A program made the position numbers and the translations under genes. DNA of 64,000 bases from contig KN805370.1 in NCBI GenBank assembly GCA_000818945.1, forward strand, positions 322,111-386,110. The letters run 5' to 3'. Under the pieces are notes generated by a model that made no database searches, was not told where the DNA came from, and saw only the letters and a program-made list of their open reading frames with translations. Below are positions 1-11,128 of this stretch, piece after piece. Source of the DNA: Schizochytrium sp. CCTCC M209059 (taxonomy: Eukaryota; Sar; Bigyra; Thraustochytrida; Thraustochytriidae). The number at the start of each line of letters is the position of its first letter. Position 1 is the first letter of the stretch.

Positions 1-325
1 CGCGTCTGCGCCAGGCGAGCGACGACCGCGCCCGCGCCCGCTGTGCGCGCCCCGTCACCTCGCCAGTGTCTTGGAGAACTCACGTGGCACGAGGAGGAGG
101 AGGAGGAGAACGAAGCGGGTTTCGCGAGCGGAACGCAAACAGACCCGACTGCCGCGGCGCACTCCCGTGGCGCTGCGGCCTTGACTGCCTGGCCTGCTGG
201 CCTGTCGGCCTCGCGGATAGGAGTCTCTCGCACCCGCGCGTGAGCTTGCGAGCTTTGAGTGATCAGTGTATCGTCGTTGAGCGAACATAGGGAAACATCC
301 TCGTGTTGGCCGCGAGGGACACAGG
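1..325. other. 5' flank of the PARP gene, no gene seen
   Basis: GC-rich flank with a short GAG run near 90-110. The short overlapping frames here have no recognisable protein features. It probably holds the promoter and leader of the gene that starts at 326, but I see no clear TATA element. Confidence 0.5.
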
Positions 326-3300
326 ATGCAAGGACCTTCCTCAAGCACCTGGAGCGCCAAAAGAGGTTCGATCGCGACACGTAGAATGCAAGATGCAGCT
401 CATCCTGCTCGACGCTCACCGCGCCTGGCCTCAGCATCGTCGAAGATGGCATCTTCGCCTTCGCCTTCGCCTTCGTGGACGCCCAAACGCGCTGATTCAT
501 GTACCACTCCCTCGCCGACTCCTGTTAGAGAGGAGGCTTCCGCCGTGTCCTCGGCAGTGAATCCACAAGGCGCAAGGAAGCCGAAAACACGAAGCGCCAA
601 GCGCAAACTTGCGCTTCTCGAGGACACCGTCTCGCAGATCGAGACAGACCGCAATTCTAACACATCAGCGAAGACCTTTGCGAGCTCTTGCAAGACGGCA
701 ATCACTCCTCAAGCTCGCGAAGCTCTCTTTTCCAAGTTTACTGCAGGTGAAATTATCGCCGTACGCGTGCATTCAGGTACCGAGAACCTCATTCGCTTTG
801 CTCGGGTTCGAGTCATAGTACCTGCCGATCAGAGCGATATCCCTGTCGTATGGCTCACCAAGAATGCAGTCAGAGCTACCGACTTGGATTTCGCACGTGG
901 CCTGGTGCTTGACAATGCCAATGAGCTAATGACGGGCACCTGCAAACTCCACGAAGTAGTCTGCGTTTTGACCAAAACGTCCCCTGGCGTGGAGTCGAAT
1001 GTCGAAGACAAGGTCTTTGAGATCATTCCTGCGTCCTCTCTCGGGGGTCTGTCCGTCTTCCTTCATGACGACAACGAGAACAGAAACTTTGATGGCGATC
1101 TTGATCGAGCGAGTCGAGAACTAGCTCGAGCTGCACGAGATGGTGATTTCAATCCATTGGAGCAAGCCCTCTCGCGAAGCAAGCAAAAAGCAAGAAAATC
1201 AATCGACACAGAGTCGCCGCTCTTTCGCTTGCCCATATCCGCCGAAGTGCGTCTCCAGAGCTTGGACTGTGCCGTTCTTTTTGGCGCTAATGCACGGACC
1301 ATTTGCAGCCTCCTGGCTTGTATACGGCATGAAAGCCGTTCACTAGACGATGCGGACTCTGGCTCGTGCGATGCCTTGAATGATGACGCCTCGTCAAGGT
1401 CTTCGTCTTCGCCTTCGCCCATGTCTCTACCTTCGCTGGACTCTGAAGAGGAAGACTCCCCCAGACCCCAAAGTACTTATCCGGCGAAAACCTTTCGAGA
1501 CGCACAAGTATTCATTCGACGTTGCGTCGGTACTTGCAAAATAGGACCTCCAGCTGGGTTTGAATTGTTCGGCGACATGAAAAACTGCTCCGAAAGTCTT
1601 CACAAGGGTGTTCTCTTTGAAGACGACGGGGCGGAGAAGATCGATGCGGCACAGCGAGAGGCCACCGTGGAGATGTCCGCAGGCAAGTATCAAGGTTGGC
1701 GAGAGATTTTCAAGAACGAAAGCGACGGTGTCGGAAAGAGGTTCTGGTCACCGAAAGTGGACAATGTGCCGCCGGAGAAAACCACGCAAGGCGTGGTGCA
1801 GGCACAATGCAAACAGCTTTGCTTAGAGCCTACCCTTGGCAAGGACTTTTTTGACGTGAGGCGTCTTGGTACGCTTGATCTCTTTGCGCATTTTGATGCG
1901 ATTCCGGAAAGCTCGTGGAAAGCACTTGCCCAAGCCAACATTCTGCCCAACCTCTCCTTAGATCTCGATCGTCTCATTCGCTGGGGGCATCGTGAGGCTT
2001 CTGCGCGCCTCATGATTCAAGGGATTCGCCAGGGCGTTGCTCATATATGCGAACTGAGCCTTGCTGCTGCCGGAGTCGCCGTGTCCGCATCTGTATCCGA
2101 GTCCGAGCCTTCTAGGCTTCACGACGAAGAACATGCACTAGACCGCAATGAGGAATTGATCTTTACGGCAAGCAAGACCGACGATTGGTGCTTTGCGCCC
2201 CGTCGTCTCCAAGCAACTGATTCGACCTTCAAGTACACTATCCTTCATGTTGCAAGCGCTCTCGCGGAAGATGCAGACGGCGTTCGCGTCCTCTTACAAG
2301 GCCGTTCGAGCACGACCAAGGACGCCTTTAAGGCTTCGGTTGTGCATTATGGAGCAGCAAACGAGAACGCCAGTGTCTTTCGAGTCGTAGTGGACGCCTG
2401 TCGGCGCACCAGGGATCTGGTAAGCCAGGACGACTTTGGTATCACGCCTCTCATGACCGCGGCCATCTGTGCTCGTGCGGAGAATGTGCGAATTCTCGCC
2501 AATGCTATCCAGAAATCCAAGCAAGATCTTGGCGGTGAGCTTACGACCACAGACAAGAAGGGCTTGACTGCCCTCGTCCACGCCGTTTACACTCAACGTG
2601 ATGCAGACCGGAAGATAGATACTGTGCGAGCGATTTTGGAACTTGGCGCGAAGCCAGACCAAGTATACGGCCCACGAAAAGAGACTGGGCTGCACGTCGC
2701 AGCCCGAGTCGGGGATCTTGGCTCCGCACGACTTTTGATCGAGTTTGGAGCCCACGTTGACGCAAAGACCGACCGTGGACTCACGCCTCTCATGATTGCT
2801 TGCATGAATGGCCATGAACAGGTTGCCGCCTGGCTTGTGCATCGCGGTGGCGCCGATATCAAGGCTTTGGATTTTGCGCTCAATACACCCTTGCACTATG
2901 CAGCAGCCTATGGTTGGGAAAGAGTGGTCGGAGCTCTTCTCTGTCTCGGAGCGCCTCCCGATCCGTCCAACGAATGGGGCAGAACCCCTGTGTCTGTAGC
3001 ATTGCAAAAGCGGCACATGCTCGTAGCCGAGTTGCTCGTCCCGCTCAAGGAGGTCGACATTACATTGCACGACGCATGTCAACGCACCCTCGTGCACAGA
3101 CTGTTTCGAGAGTTTATGGCGACTCTTGAAAAGAAGTCAAACTCAGCGAAAGAGAACCAGGTCGAGATCGAGGCCGAGATCGAGATCGAGGTTGAGGCCG
3201 AGGTCGAGGCCGAGGTCGCGCTTTCAAACATAGAGGCAGTACAAAGAATCCAGCAGCTGCCCATGGACCAGTATCAAGGTGGTCTTAGCGGCTGGCCCGC

Positions 3301-6300
3301 CATCATGCAGCGTGCACCGCGCCTTCTCAAATGTATCCTTCTTCATCGCCAGGATGCCTTTGACGCGCGTGACGCGTGCTGCAATGGTGTCTCTATTTTA
3401 GCCACCGTGGCGTCAGCAAATGTGTCGGACGAGGATGAAGACGGCTTGGTGTCCCTTGCTCGGGCGCTACTGCGACGAGGCGCCGATCCAAACGCAGGTA
3501 CGACCGACGGGTGGCAAGCCATCCACCGTGCTTCCATCGAGCTCAATATGCCTATGCTCGAGTTCCTTTTCAATCATGGTGCAAAATATGAAGTTTCGCA
3601 TGACCAGCGGAGCCCACGAGCATCAGATTATTTCTGGCATGTCTTCTTCACAGCTTTGATCGATCTCTGCGTCGATCGTTGCAAGATGCTTGAGATTCTT
3701 CAAACATTCGAGGCGCGCTGCCCGGGCACGCTACGAGCTGTTGCAAAGCTTCCAATCTATTACTTTGAGACTCCTTCAACATCGGGTCAGCGCCTTGGTG
3801 TAACACCGGTTGGCATCGTCCTATTGGCCGTCAACGAAGCCGCTTTATCACAACAAGGAAATCATGTGACGGGTTCAAGGGCAGAACAAGAGGCGACCAC
3901 GAAGATTCTCAAGATTGTGTTCAAACAGTACGCAGCTTCGTTCGCGCGCCCAGTTCTGAAGGCTGCTACTCACCACGAATACTCAGATGAGGATTCCAGC
4001 AGCATTCTTCACATCATTCTCTCGATGCATGACCGAAAACTTCAGAAAAGCTTACTCATGCACATGTCCACGCTTCTTTCGCCATCTGAGCGTCGAGAGC
4101 TCACTTTCAAACGCGCATACGATGACGAAAGACGGACCCCTCTTCATGCCCTGCTCGACAACGCGTTGGAGGAATGCAATGCAGGGAAGGGTGATGACGA
4201 CATCGCAGCCGATGTATGCGAACTTTTGAAAGTTTTGATTCAGGACTTTGGCGCTCAGATGATCGACGTTAGACCTGGTCACGCATCTCGGTTTTCTCGG
4301 CACGGAAGCGCATATTGGCACGCGACACAGAACGAGCGTGCCGAGTATTTGGAGACTCTAAAGGCAAAAGTAGGAACGCAAACGGACGATGTCGTCTCGA
4401 CGACCGATACGAGCACGGCTTCTGTGCCTGAGCAATGCCCACCAACCCAGGAGGAAGTCGCGATGGCTCAAGCAAAGCTCAAATGGCATACAAAAGAAGA
4501 AGATGAGTGGGAGGATTTGGGTGGCTTTGCTTCGCAATGGGCGTACTTTGTTGCCTCTGCAAGTACAAAGAAGGAGGACGAGATCGTGGCTGCTGTTCTT
4601 GAGTTCATGCACAAGAAATTCGACCTCTCGTTGCTTCCCGATCGTCCCGAGGAGGAGGCGTCCCTCCTTGTGGTGGCTGCTGCGAAAGGCTTGCCGCGCA
4701 CTTGCGAGTATCTGCTGCATGCAGCTCCAGATTTACTGACAATTGCAGAACCTTTTTGCAAACGTTTGCCTTTACACGCGGCTGCCATTTACTCAAACTT
4801 AGAGACCCTGCAAATATTACTGGACGCCCCTGGGTCGTCAGCGACCATTGATAGCCAGGACGACGCGGGCCAGACTCCCCTCCATCACGTCGTTCGTTGG
4901 GGAGTCTCTGAAGGAGGTCTCTGCCCCGAAGCACTCGCTTTACTTCGAGCAGGGGCGAATGCCGATCTTGCGGACGATTTCGGCTGGACACCTCTTTTCA
5001 TCGTGTTTACAGGCGAGTGGAGACAGATTGATGATTTTGCTTTCTCCTACAAATTTCCCAAGTATTACTTTGAGGATGAGAGCGTAAGGCGCCCCGTCAA
5101 ATTGACCCATTCGCTGTTAATGCTCCGACACCCGGACAAGGGAGCCGATTCTACAAGCGCCAAATTACGAAAGGACTGCGCATGGCGAGTGGCACGAAGA
5201 GAACGCGTTTTGAGCTCAGCTGTGGGAAACCAGTCAAACTCTACGCTGTCTTCACCTTTATGTTCGGAGCCCCTGCAACCTGCTCGGTCGAGAGATTTTG
5301 TTCTGGCAGTGAGATCTCTCTTGACTCACTGCAAAGACCCGTCTGTTGTCGACAACGCTGGTCGATCTGTGCTTCATTTTGCAGCCGCCTGCGGCGCCGA
5401 CTACTGCGGTATAGAGTTTCTTCAGTGCGGTGTCAGACTCGATGTACAGGACATTTGGAAAAACACTGCATTGGGAACGGCCTTGCTCACCAAACACGCA
5501 AGTTTCGCGCGTATATGTCTCGTTACTGGTGTGGAGTCCTGCGAGGCCGCCGTGAACATCCCTCTTTACAAACCTGCGACAACAGCGGCTCTCCGACACC
5601 ATAGCCCGCAACTATCAAGATCATCGTTTGCTGCGCGAATGTCGATGGGACGGCAACAAACGCGTGCATCTGCGCCACTCAAGTCGGGATCCGCGATAGA
5701 CAGCGGAATACGTGCGCGAGTGTCCAGTCGAAGAGATGGACGGCATGCGGGTCACCGTCCGCCGCGTGACAGCGACGATAATGACTCTCGTCAAGATTCA
5801 GCAAACGAGGTTGATAAAGGAGAACTCAAGAGCGAGCCGCTGTTGCTGTACGCCTCACGAAAGTCAATGTTCGGGGTTGTGCACCAGCTTCAGAGCTTCG
5901 TAGACCCTGTCCAGGCTGTGCGGGCTGCAGTACAGGCTCGCGAACTGGTTCAAGCCAAGAATTTGATGCAAATCAGCAGTGACGATCAGCTCCGCAGCCT
6001 GGATCCAGGATCGGGTCAAACCCTTTTACATCTTCTTGCGTCCCTTTCAAAGGACCTCGAGACCGATGGCGTTCGTCTCGAGATTGCCCGCACATTACTC
6101 GCGCTCGGTGTGGACCCCAACGTTTACGCGCCAAACGGGCGAAACGCGGCGGAGGAAGCTGCGACGTCGGGAAGCTTCGAGCTCTGTGCTTTGATTCTCG
6201 ACAACAAGCATGCGCGCTTTGATGCTGTGCGTCTCTTACGATCACTCCTAGCATGTCCAACATGGGTGGCCACAGGGGGCAAACATGGCTTCGACTTGCT

Positions 6301-9300
6301 GGATAGAGCCATTGCGTCTCTTGAGCGGAAAGGTCGCGAGCCCGAGGTGTTTCGGTCACTTGACAAGCAGTACGAGATCGAAGAACGAACCTCATGCGGG
6401 ACCTTGGGGACTTTTGCCGCCTTAATGGCGTCGCGGAATTTTCTGATGGAAGCGTTGGACCCTTCTCTGCCAGAAAGCGATTCCCAACCATCTTCAGAGA
6501 CCAAGACTTACCTTTTGCAGACGACACTCATCTGCCAGGCGGCCAAGTCTCACAACCTCGACGTTGCAGCGTCTGTGCTTGAGTTTCTTGCCAGCTGCGA
6601 CGACTGTGATGGGGACGGCTTTTCACCTCTGCACCATGCTGTGCTGTCACAGGATGTGCAAATGGCTCGCCTGCTACTGTGGCACGGTGCAAACCCAAAC
6701 CAACGAATCAGCAATGCTGATGGAATGACAGCGCTCATGATTGCAGTGATGCTGAAGAATTGTGAACTTGTTGAGCTGCTGCTTCAGCATGGTGCAGATC
6801 CAACCATGTGCGGTCTTCGCGATGGGCAGAACGCGCTGCATCTCGCCGTCCTGCACGACGACGTAGAGGTCGCCGAGCTTCTTCTCGGAAGCGCGCGTGC
6901 GCGCTCTTCCGGAGAGAATTTTACACCAACTTCATCGTGTCAAAGTTCACCTTTACATGCTCCATTGCGTGACACTGTCAAATCAACGCTGAGCAAATGC
7001 CGCCCTGGGGCATTTGTGCTTGCCCAGTTCGGTAGCTGCACGAATTGGGTCCCGGGGATCTTGGTTAAGGACCATGACGAGTTGTGGAGAATCGAAGTTG
7101 GAATGACTCAGGATTTGAGGTGGAACTTCCCGACGGGTCCTCGTGTCCGTGGCAAGCTTGAGATCCTGTTGGACAGAGCTGGTCTCGACGTAAACGTCGT
7201 TTTGCCCAAGTTGAAGAAAGCTGGTATGGGCACCGTAGAGTCGCTTTTCAAACTCGGAAGCCATTCTACCCTGCGGTCGGCAGGCTTTATAAGTTTCGGC
7301 GAACGAGAGAAGATCATGCGTATCTCGCGTGGACGACCGGGGTATCGTGTATCTGGGTCGTCGAATATACGAGAGGCTCTCGATCTCGTGCCGCGAGTGC
7401 ATTACGGAGAAGCGGGAAAGTCGAAGGGGTGCCCGGAGGATGACGCAGCGAAGCCTCTCTCGGATCTAAAGACAATTTGTTCTCTCGCCGGAATCCCGGA
7501 AGCGGAACAATATGTTCTCTATAACGCGGGCGTTACGACGATTCCGATGTTAAAGGCGTTGCAGCACTCTGATCTTCGTGTAATTTTCCCGCAAATGAGC
7601 CTTTTCCGTCAAAGGGATTCCTGGCTTCATCGTTTGAAAGTGGCTTTTAAACAGCATTCTGAAGACGATGAGAAAAAACGAGATAGAGGAATCTTAGGGC
7701 GAATCAAGTGTTTCGCGTCACAGTCACGAAAACATTCGCGGGTCAAGGATGACAAGGATGAAGATGGTGCAGACAGAATGAAGAATGGGCAAGCCCAGTG
7801 CACGGCTTATCCAGCGACGCTACGGACCACCATGGACACGTTCAAGGTTCAGACTGCGGGAAATCTCTTTGACGGAGAAGATGGAGTTTCCGGGGTTTTT
7901 GGCTTGGCGCCATGCAAGGAAAATCGTCAGGCATCGTTCGATATTCGTCTCCCGGCGAGCCTTGCAACGAGAGTCGTTCTCGAAAGTAAACTTGCTCTGG
8001 ACACGAGCAAAACCTTGAAGAAACTCGTCAAGGCTGCGCAAAAGGATGACACTGCATGCTCGATGTATTGGGGGAGGGAATTTGACCTCGTCGGCGGATG
8101 CGACGAGAACCTGACGTCCCTTCTCGAGACGGACGACCTTGTTCTCGTGCAACAGGCTACCAAACGCAAGGCACGACGTCTCCCTCCTTGGGCGGGGGGG
8201 CGCATTGTGGAGCAGCTTCCCAATGGTTTTTACGTGGTAGAGCTTGTAGGTTGCTCGATCCGCGCGAAGGTGTCTCGCTTGCATCTCCGCCCACTGCGGC
8301 TCGAAGCTCACGCAGAGCTCGCGGCGCGAGTCAGCCACGACCTCGAGCAAAGGTGTTCAACGGGTGGTGAATGGGCGCCGGATCTCATCAATAGCCGAGA
8401 CGTCAACGGAGTTACACCGCTAGAGATGGTCCTAAACCCAACCACTCTTGGCCATTTTGACAACGCTAGGCTTGCAGAACTGCTCTTGTGCAAGGGCGCA
8501 AGTATCTGTAAAGGTGTTCGAATCGCCCTGGGCTCCATCCATCGCAACACCAAGATCGGGGTCTTCATGGAAAAGTACGGGCTCGGCGAACACCTTTTTC
8601 AACCCTTGAAAAGCTCTGAAGACACCTTTGATGACTTCCTCGGAACAGAATCTTTTCTTCGCGACTTGCACCAAATGGTGCAGAAGCAGGAAGATAAGGC
8701 GAACGTCACAAACCGACCACATGTATCAACAAAGGCTGAGCAAACGTTACAAGGTATTCGCAAGACGTCCGAAGCTAGCGAAATGGATGTGCATTCCGTT
8801 AAGCGGGCCTCGTCGTCTGACATTAGACTTGGTGAGACTCCGTCATCCTCGTCTTCGTCCTCTACTTCGTCGTCACCCGTGCCGAGACCGTGCTCGTCAC
8901 CGCAAAGAAGCGGCCCGCGTGTCATCCGCGGTAGTGGGCTGTCCAGCTTGGCCGGCGTCAAGGTTGTCGAGGCACCATGCGGCGAGCTGGGCTCTTCTGC
9001 CGTATCGTCTGCAGCAGCGCCGACGGCTTCGCCTAGACATCATGATTACCTGGACGCCATCTTGCTGGGAACGAATCCGTGTCGAGGCAAAAGACAACGA
9101 GGGACGCTATCCAGCACTCCTACATTCTGCCATTTGCAAGTCGTTGAAGTGCCAACGCGAAAGGTATACGTACTGCTACTCCAAGAAGGCGAAGCCAAGG
9201 CAATGCGAACGCTCGCTGTCTTAAGTACTCCATTTTCAACCGTCATCGCAGCAATGTCAGCGTTCAAAGAAGCCTTCAAGCAACGGACTGGGTTTGCGTG

Positions 9301-10951
9301 GGAAGATAGGGACGTGAATGGCGACAGACCCACCCCGTCTAAACGACACCGTGCAAATAAAGCCTATCAGGTGCTTTCTCCGGACGATGCAGCCACTCTT
9401 ATGTCTCAAGGCGTCCAAAACCATAAGGAGACTGAAGACCTATTCTTGTGGAAGAATGCGGCTTTCTCCAGGGAGCTTTTGGACCGCCATTGCCCGCTTC
9501 CCCCCGTCACGTGTCGGCTGCTGAAAGCGATTACAGGCGCAGTTAAACCTGAAACGCGCGGCGCAAAGGACGAAGCATTGAATTCGACCATCTTCGAGCA
9601 AGTTGCTTGGAGGAACCTCGTAAAAGCGCAAACTGTGCTAGAAAAGTGCCGCGCCATATTCCGGATGAAAGAGAAAGCCGCCGCGACTCCTTCACAAGCA
9701 TCGTGCACGGCCCTGCTGGACCACGACAAGACTCTACAAGATCTTCAAGCAGAATTTGAAAAGCTCTTAATGTGTCCAAATCTGCATCAGCACTTCTCAA
9801 ATGAAAAATGTGCCTCGTTTCAGAAAGCAGAAGCACTCGTGGAGGATCTCAAGTCGGCATCCTTGTCCATGGAGATCATTTCTACTGCTCGGCATATTTG
9901 CTCCGCGCAAAGCTCGGTGGAGAATCCTCTCTTCTATTGCTATCGCGCGATGCGGACACGGCTGAGTCCCCTCGACCCCGGATCTCGCGAGCGACAGCTT
10001 ATTGAGCACTTTTTCACTGCTACTGTCCCCAAGTCGGAGAATGACAGATTTCGCACCGCCATCAAGAATGTCGTAAAGGTGGACCGTATTGACGCCCCTG
10101 CATTCCCGGAATCGGTGGGCAATCGATGCTTACTGTGGCACGGAACATCCGCGGCAAACATTATGAGTGTCCTACGCCGCGGTTTGCTGGTGCGGCCGCG
10201 CGACGCAACTAGCTTGACCGGACAATCAATTGGACGAGGAATTTATTTCTCAGATTTGGCAAGCAAGGCAATTTCCTACTCGCGTGTCTCCAGAGAACCT
10301 CGCAGGTTTCTTCTCTTGTGTGAAGTCGCTCTTGGTGAGAGTCGAAGACCTGATCGCACCAGGATGCTCTTGACACATGATATCGAGGCCTCCGAGACCG
10401 AATCGCGCTTCACGAGCGTGGTTCGCCGGGGACAAGTGCAACCAGCTCAAAGACGTATTACTCTGCATAAGAGTAAACTGCAGGTGCCGTACGGTCCTGT
10501 GGAGGATATCAGGCACAACTTGCGCCACTGGTTGCTCGTGCTTCCATCAGCAAATTCTGAGACATGGAGCGCGAAGCTGACTGGATCGAATGGTATCTGC
10601 AGAGTGAGTTTGGACTTGGAGGTCCATCGGCGCAGTTCCTCATGTCGCAAAGCGATTTTAAGGAGCGACTTGTCCTTCAAGCTCGAAGAAGCCATGAAAG
10701 ACCCAAACTCGCGCTACCCATTGACACTTTCTTGCGCTGAGCAAGGAGTAAATCTCGTTGCTTATGGCCCCAAGGCGCAAATTGTTCACGTTCAATGCCC
10801 AAAGACAAAGGCGACGCTCGCGGAGCTTCATTGGGTGCTCAGGAGATTACCGCGTCGTTCCGACGAAGTGCGCATCAAAGGCAGCGAATTTGTTGTGCCG
10901 TCAGCACGGCAGGTGCGCATTCGCTATCTTTTGGAGCTCTCTCCTATGTGA
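326..10951 (+). CDS. Giant ankyrin-repeat poly(ADP-ribose) polymerase (WGR-like, PARP catalytic domain)
   Basis: Single 3,541-residue frame. PARPs transfer ADP-ribose from NAD+ to proteins or nucleic acids. A Ser/Pro-rich N-terminus is followed by scattered ankyrin repeats (for example around residues 760-900, 1430-1560 and 2090-2200, with TPLH and GADP-type motifs). Two SAM-like helical segments lie near 2283-2330 and 2380-2440. A WGR-like domain without the WGR triplet lies near 2935-3010, then a helical PARP regulatory-like region. The catalytic domain is at the C-terminus: His3272 in LLWHGT, Tyr3307 in GRGIYFSD and Glu3521 in SEFVV give an intact H-Y-E triad. Tyr and Glu are 214 residues apart, against about 92 in PARP1, so the fold carries an insertion. 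An acidic EIEAEIEIEVEAEV stretch is encoded by a hexanucleotide-like repeat near 3160-3218. ATGs at 386 and 446 are alternative starts. An AATAAA overlaps the stop codon. It resembles tankyrase in ankyrin content but PARP1-3 in its WGR/regulatory part; substrate unknown. Confidence 0.88.
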   Translation: MQGPSSSTWSAKRGSIATRRMQDAAHPARRSPRLASASSKMASSPSPSPSWTPKRADSCTTPSPTPVREEASAVSSAVNPQGARKPKTRSAKRKLALLEDTVSQIETDRNSNTSAKTFASSCKTAITPQAREALFSKFTAGEIIAVRVHSGTENLIRFARVRVIVPADQSDIPVVWLTKNAVRATDLDFARGLVLDNANELMTGTCKLHEVVCVLTKTSPGVESNVEDKVFEIIPASSLGGLSVFLHDDNENRNFDGDLDRASRELARAARDGDFNPLEQALSRSKQKARKSIDTESPLFRLPISAEVRLQSLDCAVLFGANARTICSLLACIRHESRSLDDADSGSCDALNDDASSRSSSSPSPMSLPSLDSEEEDSPRPQSTYPAKTFRDAQVFIRRCVGTCKIGPPAGFELFGDMKNCSESLHKGVLFEDDGAEKIDAAQREATVEMSAGKYQGWREIFKNESDGVGKRFWSPKVDNVPPEKTTQGVVQAQCKQLCLEPTLGKDFFDVRRLGTLDLFAHFDAIPESSWKALAQANILPNLSLDLDRLIRWGHREASARLMIQGIRQGVAHICELSLAAAGVAVSASVSESEPSRLHDEEHALDRNEELIFTASKTDDWCFAPRRLQATDSTFKYTILHVASALAEDADGVRVLLQGRSSTTKDAFKASVVHYGAANENASVFRVVVDACRRTRDLVSQDDFGITPLMTAAICARAENVRILANAIQKSKQDLGGELTTTDKKGLTALVHAVYTQRDADRKIDTVRAILELGAKPDQVYGPRKETGLHVAARVGDLGSARLLIEFGAHVDAKTDRGLTPLMIACMNGHEQVAAWLVHRGGADIKALDFALNTPLHYAAAYGWERVVGALLCLGAPPDPSNEWGRTPVSVALQKRHMLVAELLVPLKEVDITLHDACQRTLVHRLFREFMATLEKKSNSAKENQVEIEAEIEIEVEAEVEAEVALSNIEAVQRIQQLPMDQYQGGLSGWPAIMQRAPRLLKCILLHRQDAFDARDACCNGVSILATVASANVSDEDEDGLVSLARALLRRGADPNAGTTDGWQAIHRASIELNMPMLEFLFNHGAKYEVSHDQRSPRASDYFWHVFFTALIDLCVDRCKMLEILQTFEARCPGTLRAVAKLPIYYFETPSTSGQRLGVTPVGIVLLAVNEAALSQQGNHVTGSRAEQEATTKILKIVFKQYAASFARPVLKAATHHEYSDEDSSSILHIILSMHDRKLQKSLLMHMSTLLSPSERRELTFKRAYDDERRTPLHALLDNALEECNAGKGDDDIAADVCELLKVLIQDFGAQMIDVRPGHASRFSRHGSAYWHATQNERAEYLETLKAKVGTQTDDVVSTTDTSTASVPEQCPPTQEEVAMAQAKLKWHTKEEDEWEDLGGFASQWAYFVASASTKKEDEIVAAVLEFMHKKFDLSLLPDRPEEEASLLVVAAAKGLPRTCEYLLHAAPDLLTIAEPFCKRLPLHAAAIYSNLETLQILLDAPGSSATIDSQDDAGQTPLHHVVRWGVSEGGLCPEALALLRAGANADLADDFGWTPLFIVFTGEWRQIDDFAFSYKFPKYYFEDESVRRPVKLTHSLLMLRHPDKGADSTSAKLRKDCAWRVARRERVLSSAVGNQSNSTLSSPLCSEPLQPARSRDFVLAVRSLLTHCKDPSVVDNAGRSVLHFAAACGADYCGIEFLQCGVRLDVQDIWKNTALGTALLTKHASFARICLVTGVESCEAAVNIPLYKPATTAALRHHSPQLSRSSFAARMSMGRQQTRASAPLKSGSAIDSGIRARVSSRRDGRHAGHRPPRDSDDNDSRQDSANEVDKGELKSEPLLLYASRKSMFGVVHQLQSFVDPVQAVRAAVQARELVQAKNLMQISSDDQLRSLDPGSGQTLLHLLASLSKDLETDGVRLEIARTLLALGVDPNVYAPNGRNAAEEAATSGSFELCALILDNKHARFDAVRLLRSLLACPTWVATGGKHGFDLLDRAIASLERKGREPEVFRSLDKQYEIEERTSCGTLGTFAALMASRNFLMEALDPSLPESDSQPSSETKTYLLQTTLICQAAKSHNLDVAASVLEFLASCDDCDGDGFSPLHHAVLSQDVQMARLLLWHGANPNQRISNADGMTALMIAVMLKNCELVELLLQHGADPTMCGLRDGQNALHLAVLHDDVEVAELLLGSARARSSGENFTPTSSCQSSPLHAPLRDTVKSTLSKCRPGAFVLAQFGSCTNWVPGILVKDHDELWRIEVGMTQDLRWNFPTGPRVRGKLEILLDRAGLDVNVVLPKLKKAGMGTVESLFKLGSHSTLRSAGFISFGEREKIMRISRGRPGYRVSGSSNIREALDLVPRVHYGEAGKSKGCPEDDAAKPLSDLKTICSLAGIPEAEQYVLYNAGVTTIPMLKALQHSDLRVIFPQMSLFRQRDSWLHRLKVAFKQHSEDDEKKRDRGILGRIKCFASQSRKHSRVKDDKDEDGADRMKNGQAQCTAYPATLRTTMDTFKVQTAGNLFDGEDGVSGVFGLAPCKENRQASFDIRLPASLATRVVLESKLALDTSKTLKKLVKAAQKDDTACSMYWGREFDLVGGCDENLTSLLETDDLVLVQQATKRKARRLPPWAGGRIVEQLPNGFYVVELVGCSIRAKVSRLHLRPLRLEAHAELAARVSHDLEQRCSTGGEWAPDLINSRDVNGVTPLEMVLNPTTLGHFDNARLAELLLCKGASICKGVRIALGSIHRNTKIGVFMEKYGLGEHLFQPLKSSEDTFDDFLGTESFLRDLHQMVQKQEDKANVTNRPHVSTKAEQTLQGIRKTSEASEMDVHSVKRASSSDIRLGETPSSSSSSSTSSSPVPRPCSSPQRSGPRVIRGSGLSSLAGVKVVEAPCGELGSSAVSSAAAPTASPRHHDYLDAILLGTNPCRGKRQRGTLSSTPTFCHLQVVEVPTRKVYVLLLQEGEAKAMRTLAVLSTPFSTVIAAMSAFKEAFKQRTGFAWEDRDVNGDRPTPSKRHRANKAYQVLSPDDAATLMSQGVQNHKETEDLFLWKNAAFSRELLDRHCPLPPVTCRLLKAITGAVKPETRGAKDEALNSTIFEQVAWRNLVKAQTVLEKCRAIFRMKEKAAATPSQASCTALLDHDKTLQDLQAEFEKLLMCPNLHQHFSNEKCASFQKAEALVEDLKSASLSMEIISTARHICSAQSSVENPLFYCYRAMRTRLSPLDPGSRERQLIEHFFTATVPKSENDRFRTAIKNVVKVDRIDAPAFPESVGNRCLLWHGTSAANIMSVLRRGLLVRPRDATSLTGQSIGRGIYFSDLASKAISYSRVSREPRRFLLLCEVALGESRRPDRTRMLLTHDIEASETESRFTSVVRRGQVQPAQRRITLHKSKLQVPYGPVEDIRHNLRHWLLVLPSANSETWSAKLTGSNGICRVSLDLEVHRRSSSCRKAILRSDLSFKLEEAMKDPNSRYPLTLSCAEQGVNLVAYGPKAQIVHVQCPKTKATLAELHWVLRRLPRRSDEVRIKGSEFVVPSARQVRIRYLLELSPM

Positions 10952-11128
10952 ATAAAGGTTCTACATGAAAAGAAAAAGATGAAAAAGAATGATATTCTAA
11001 AAAAACAAAGTAGCTTTGTGATCAGTATGGGAAGCCTCTTACAGATTCAAATTGAAAGGCCGCTCTCGCTTTGCTGTGCGGTTTCATGCCGATTGTGATG
11101 GATCATACCTGTGTCAGTATGCACGCAT

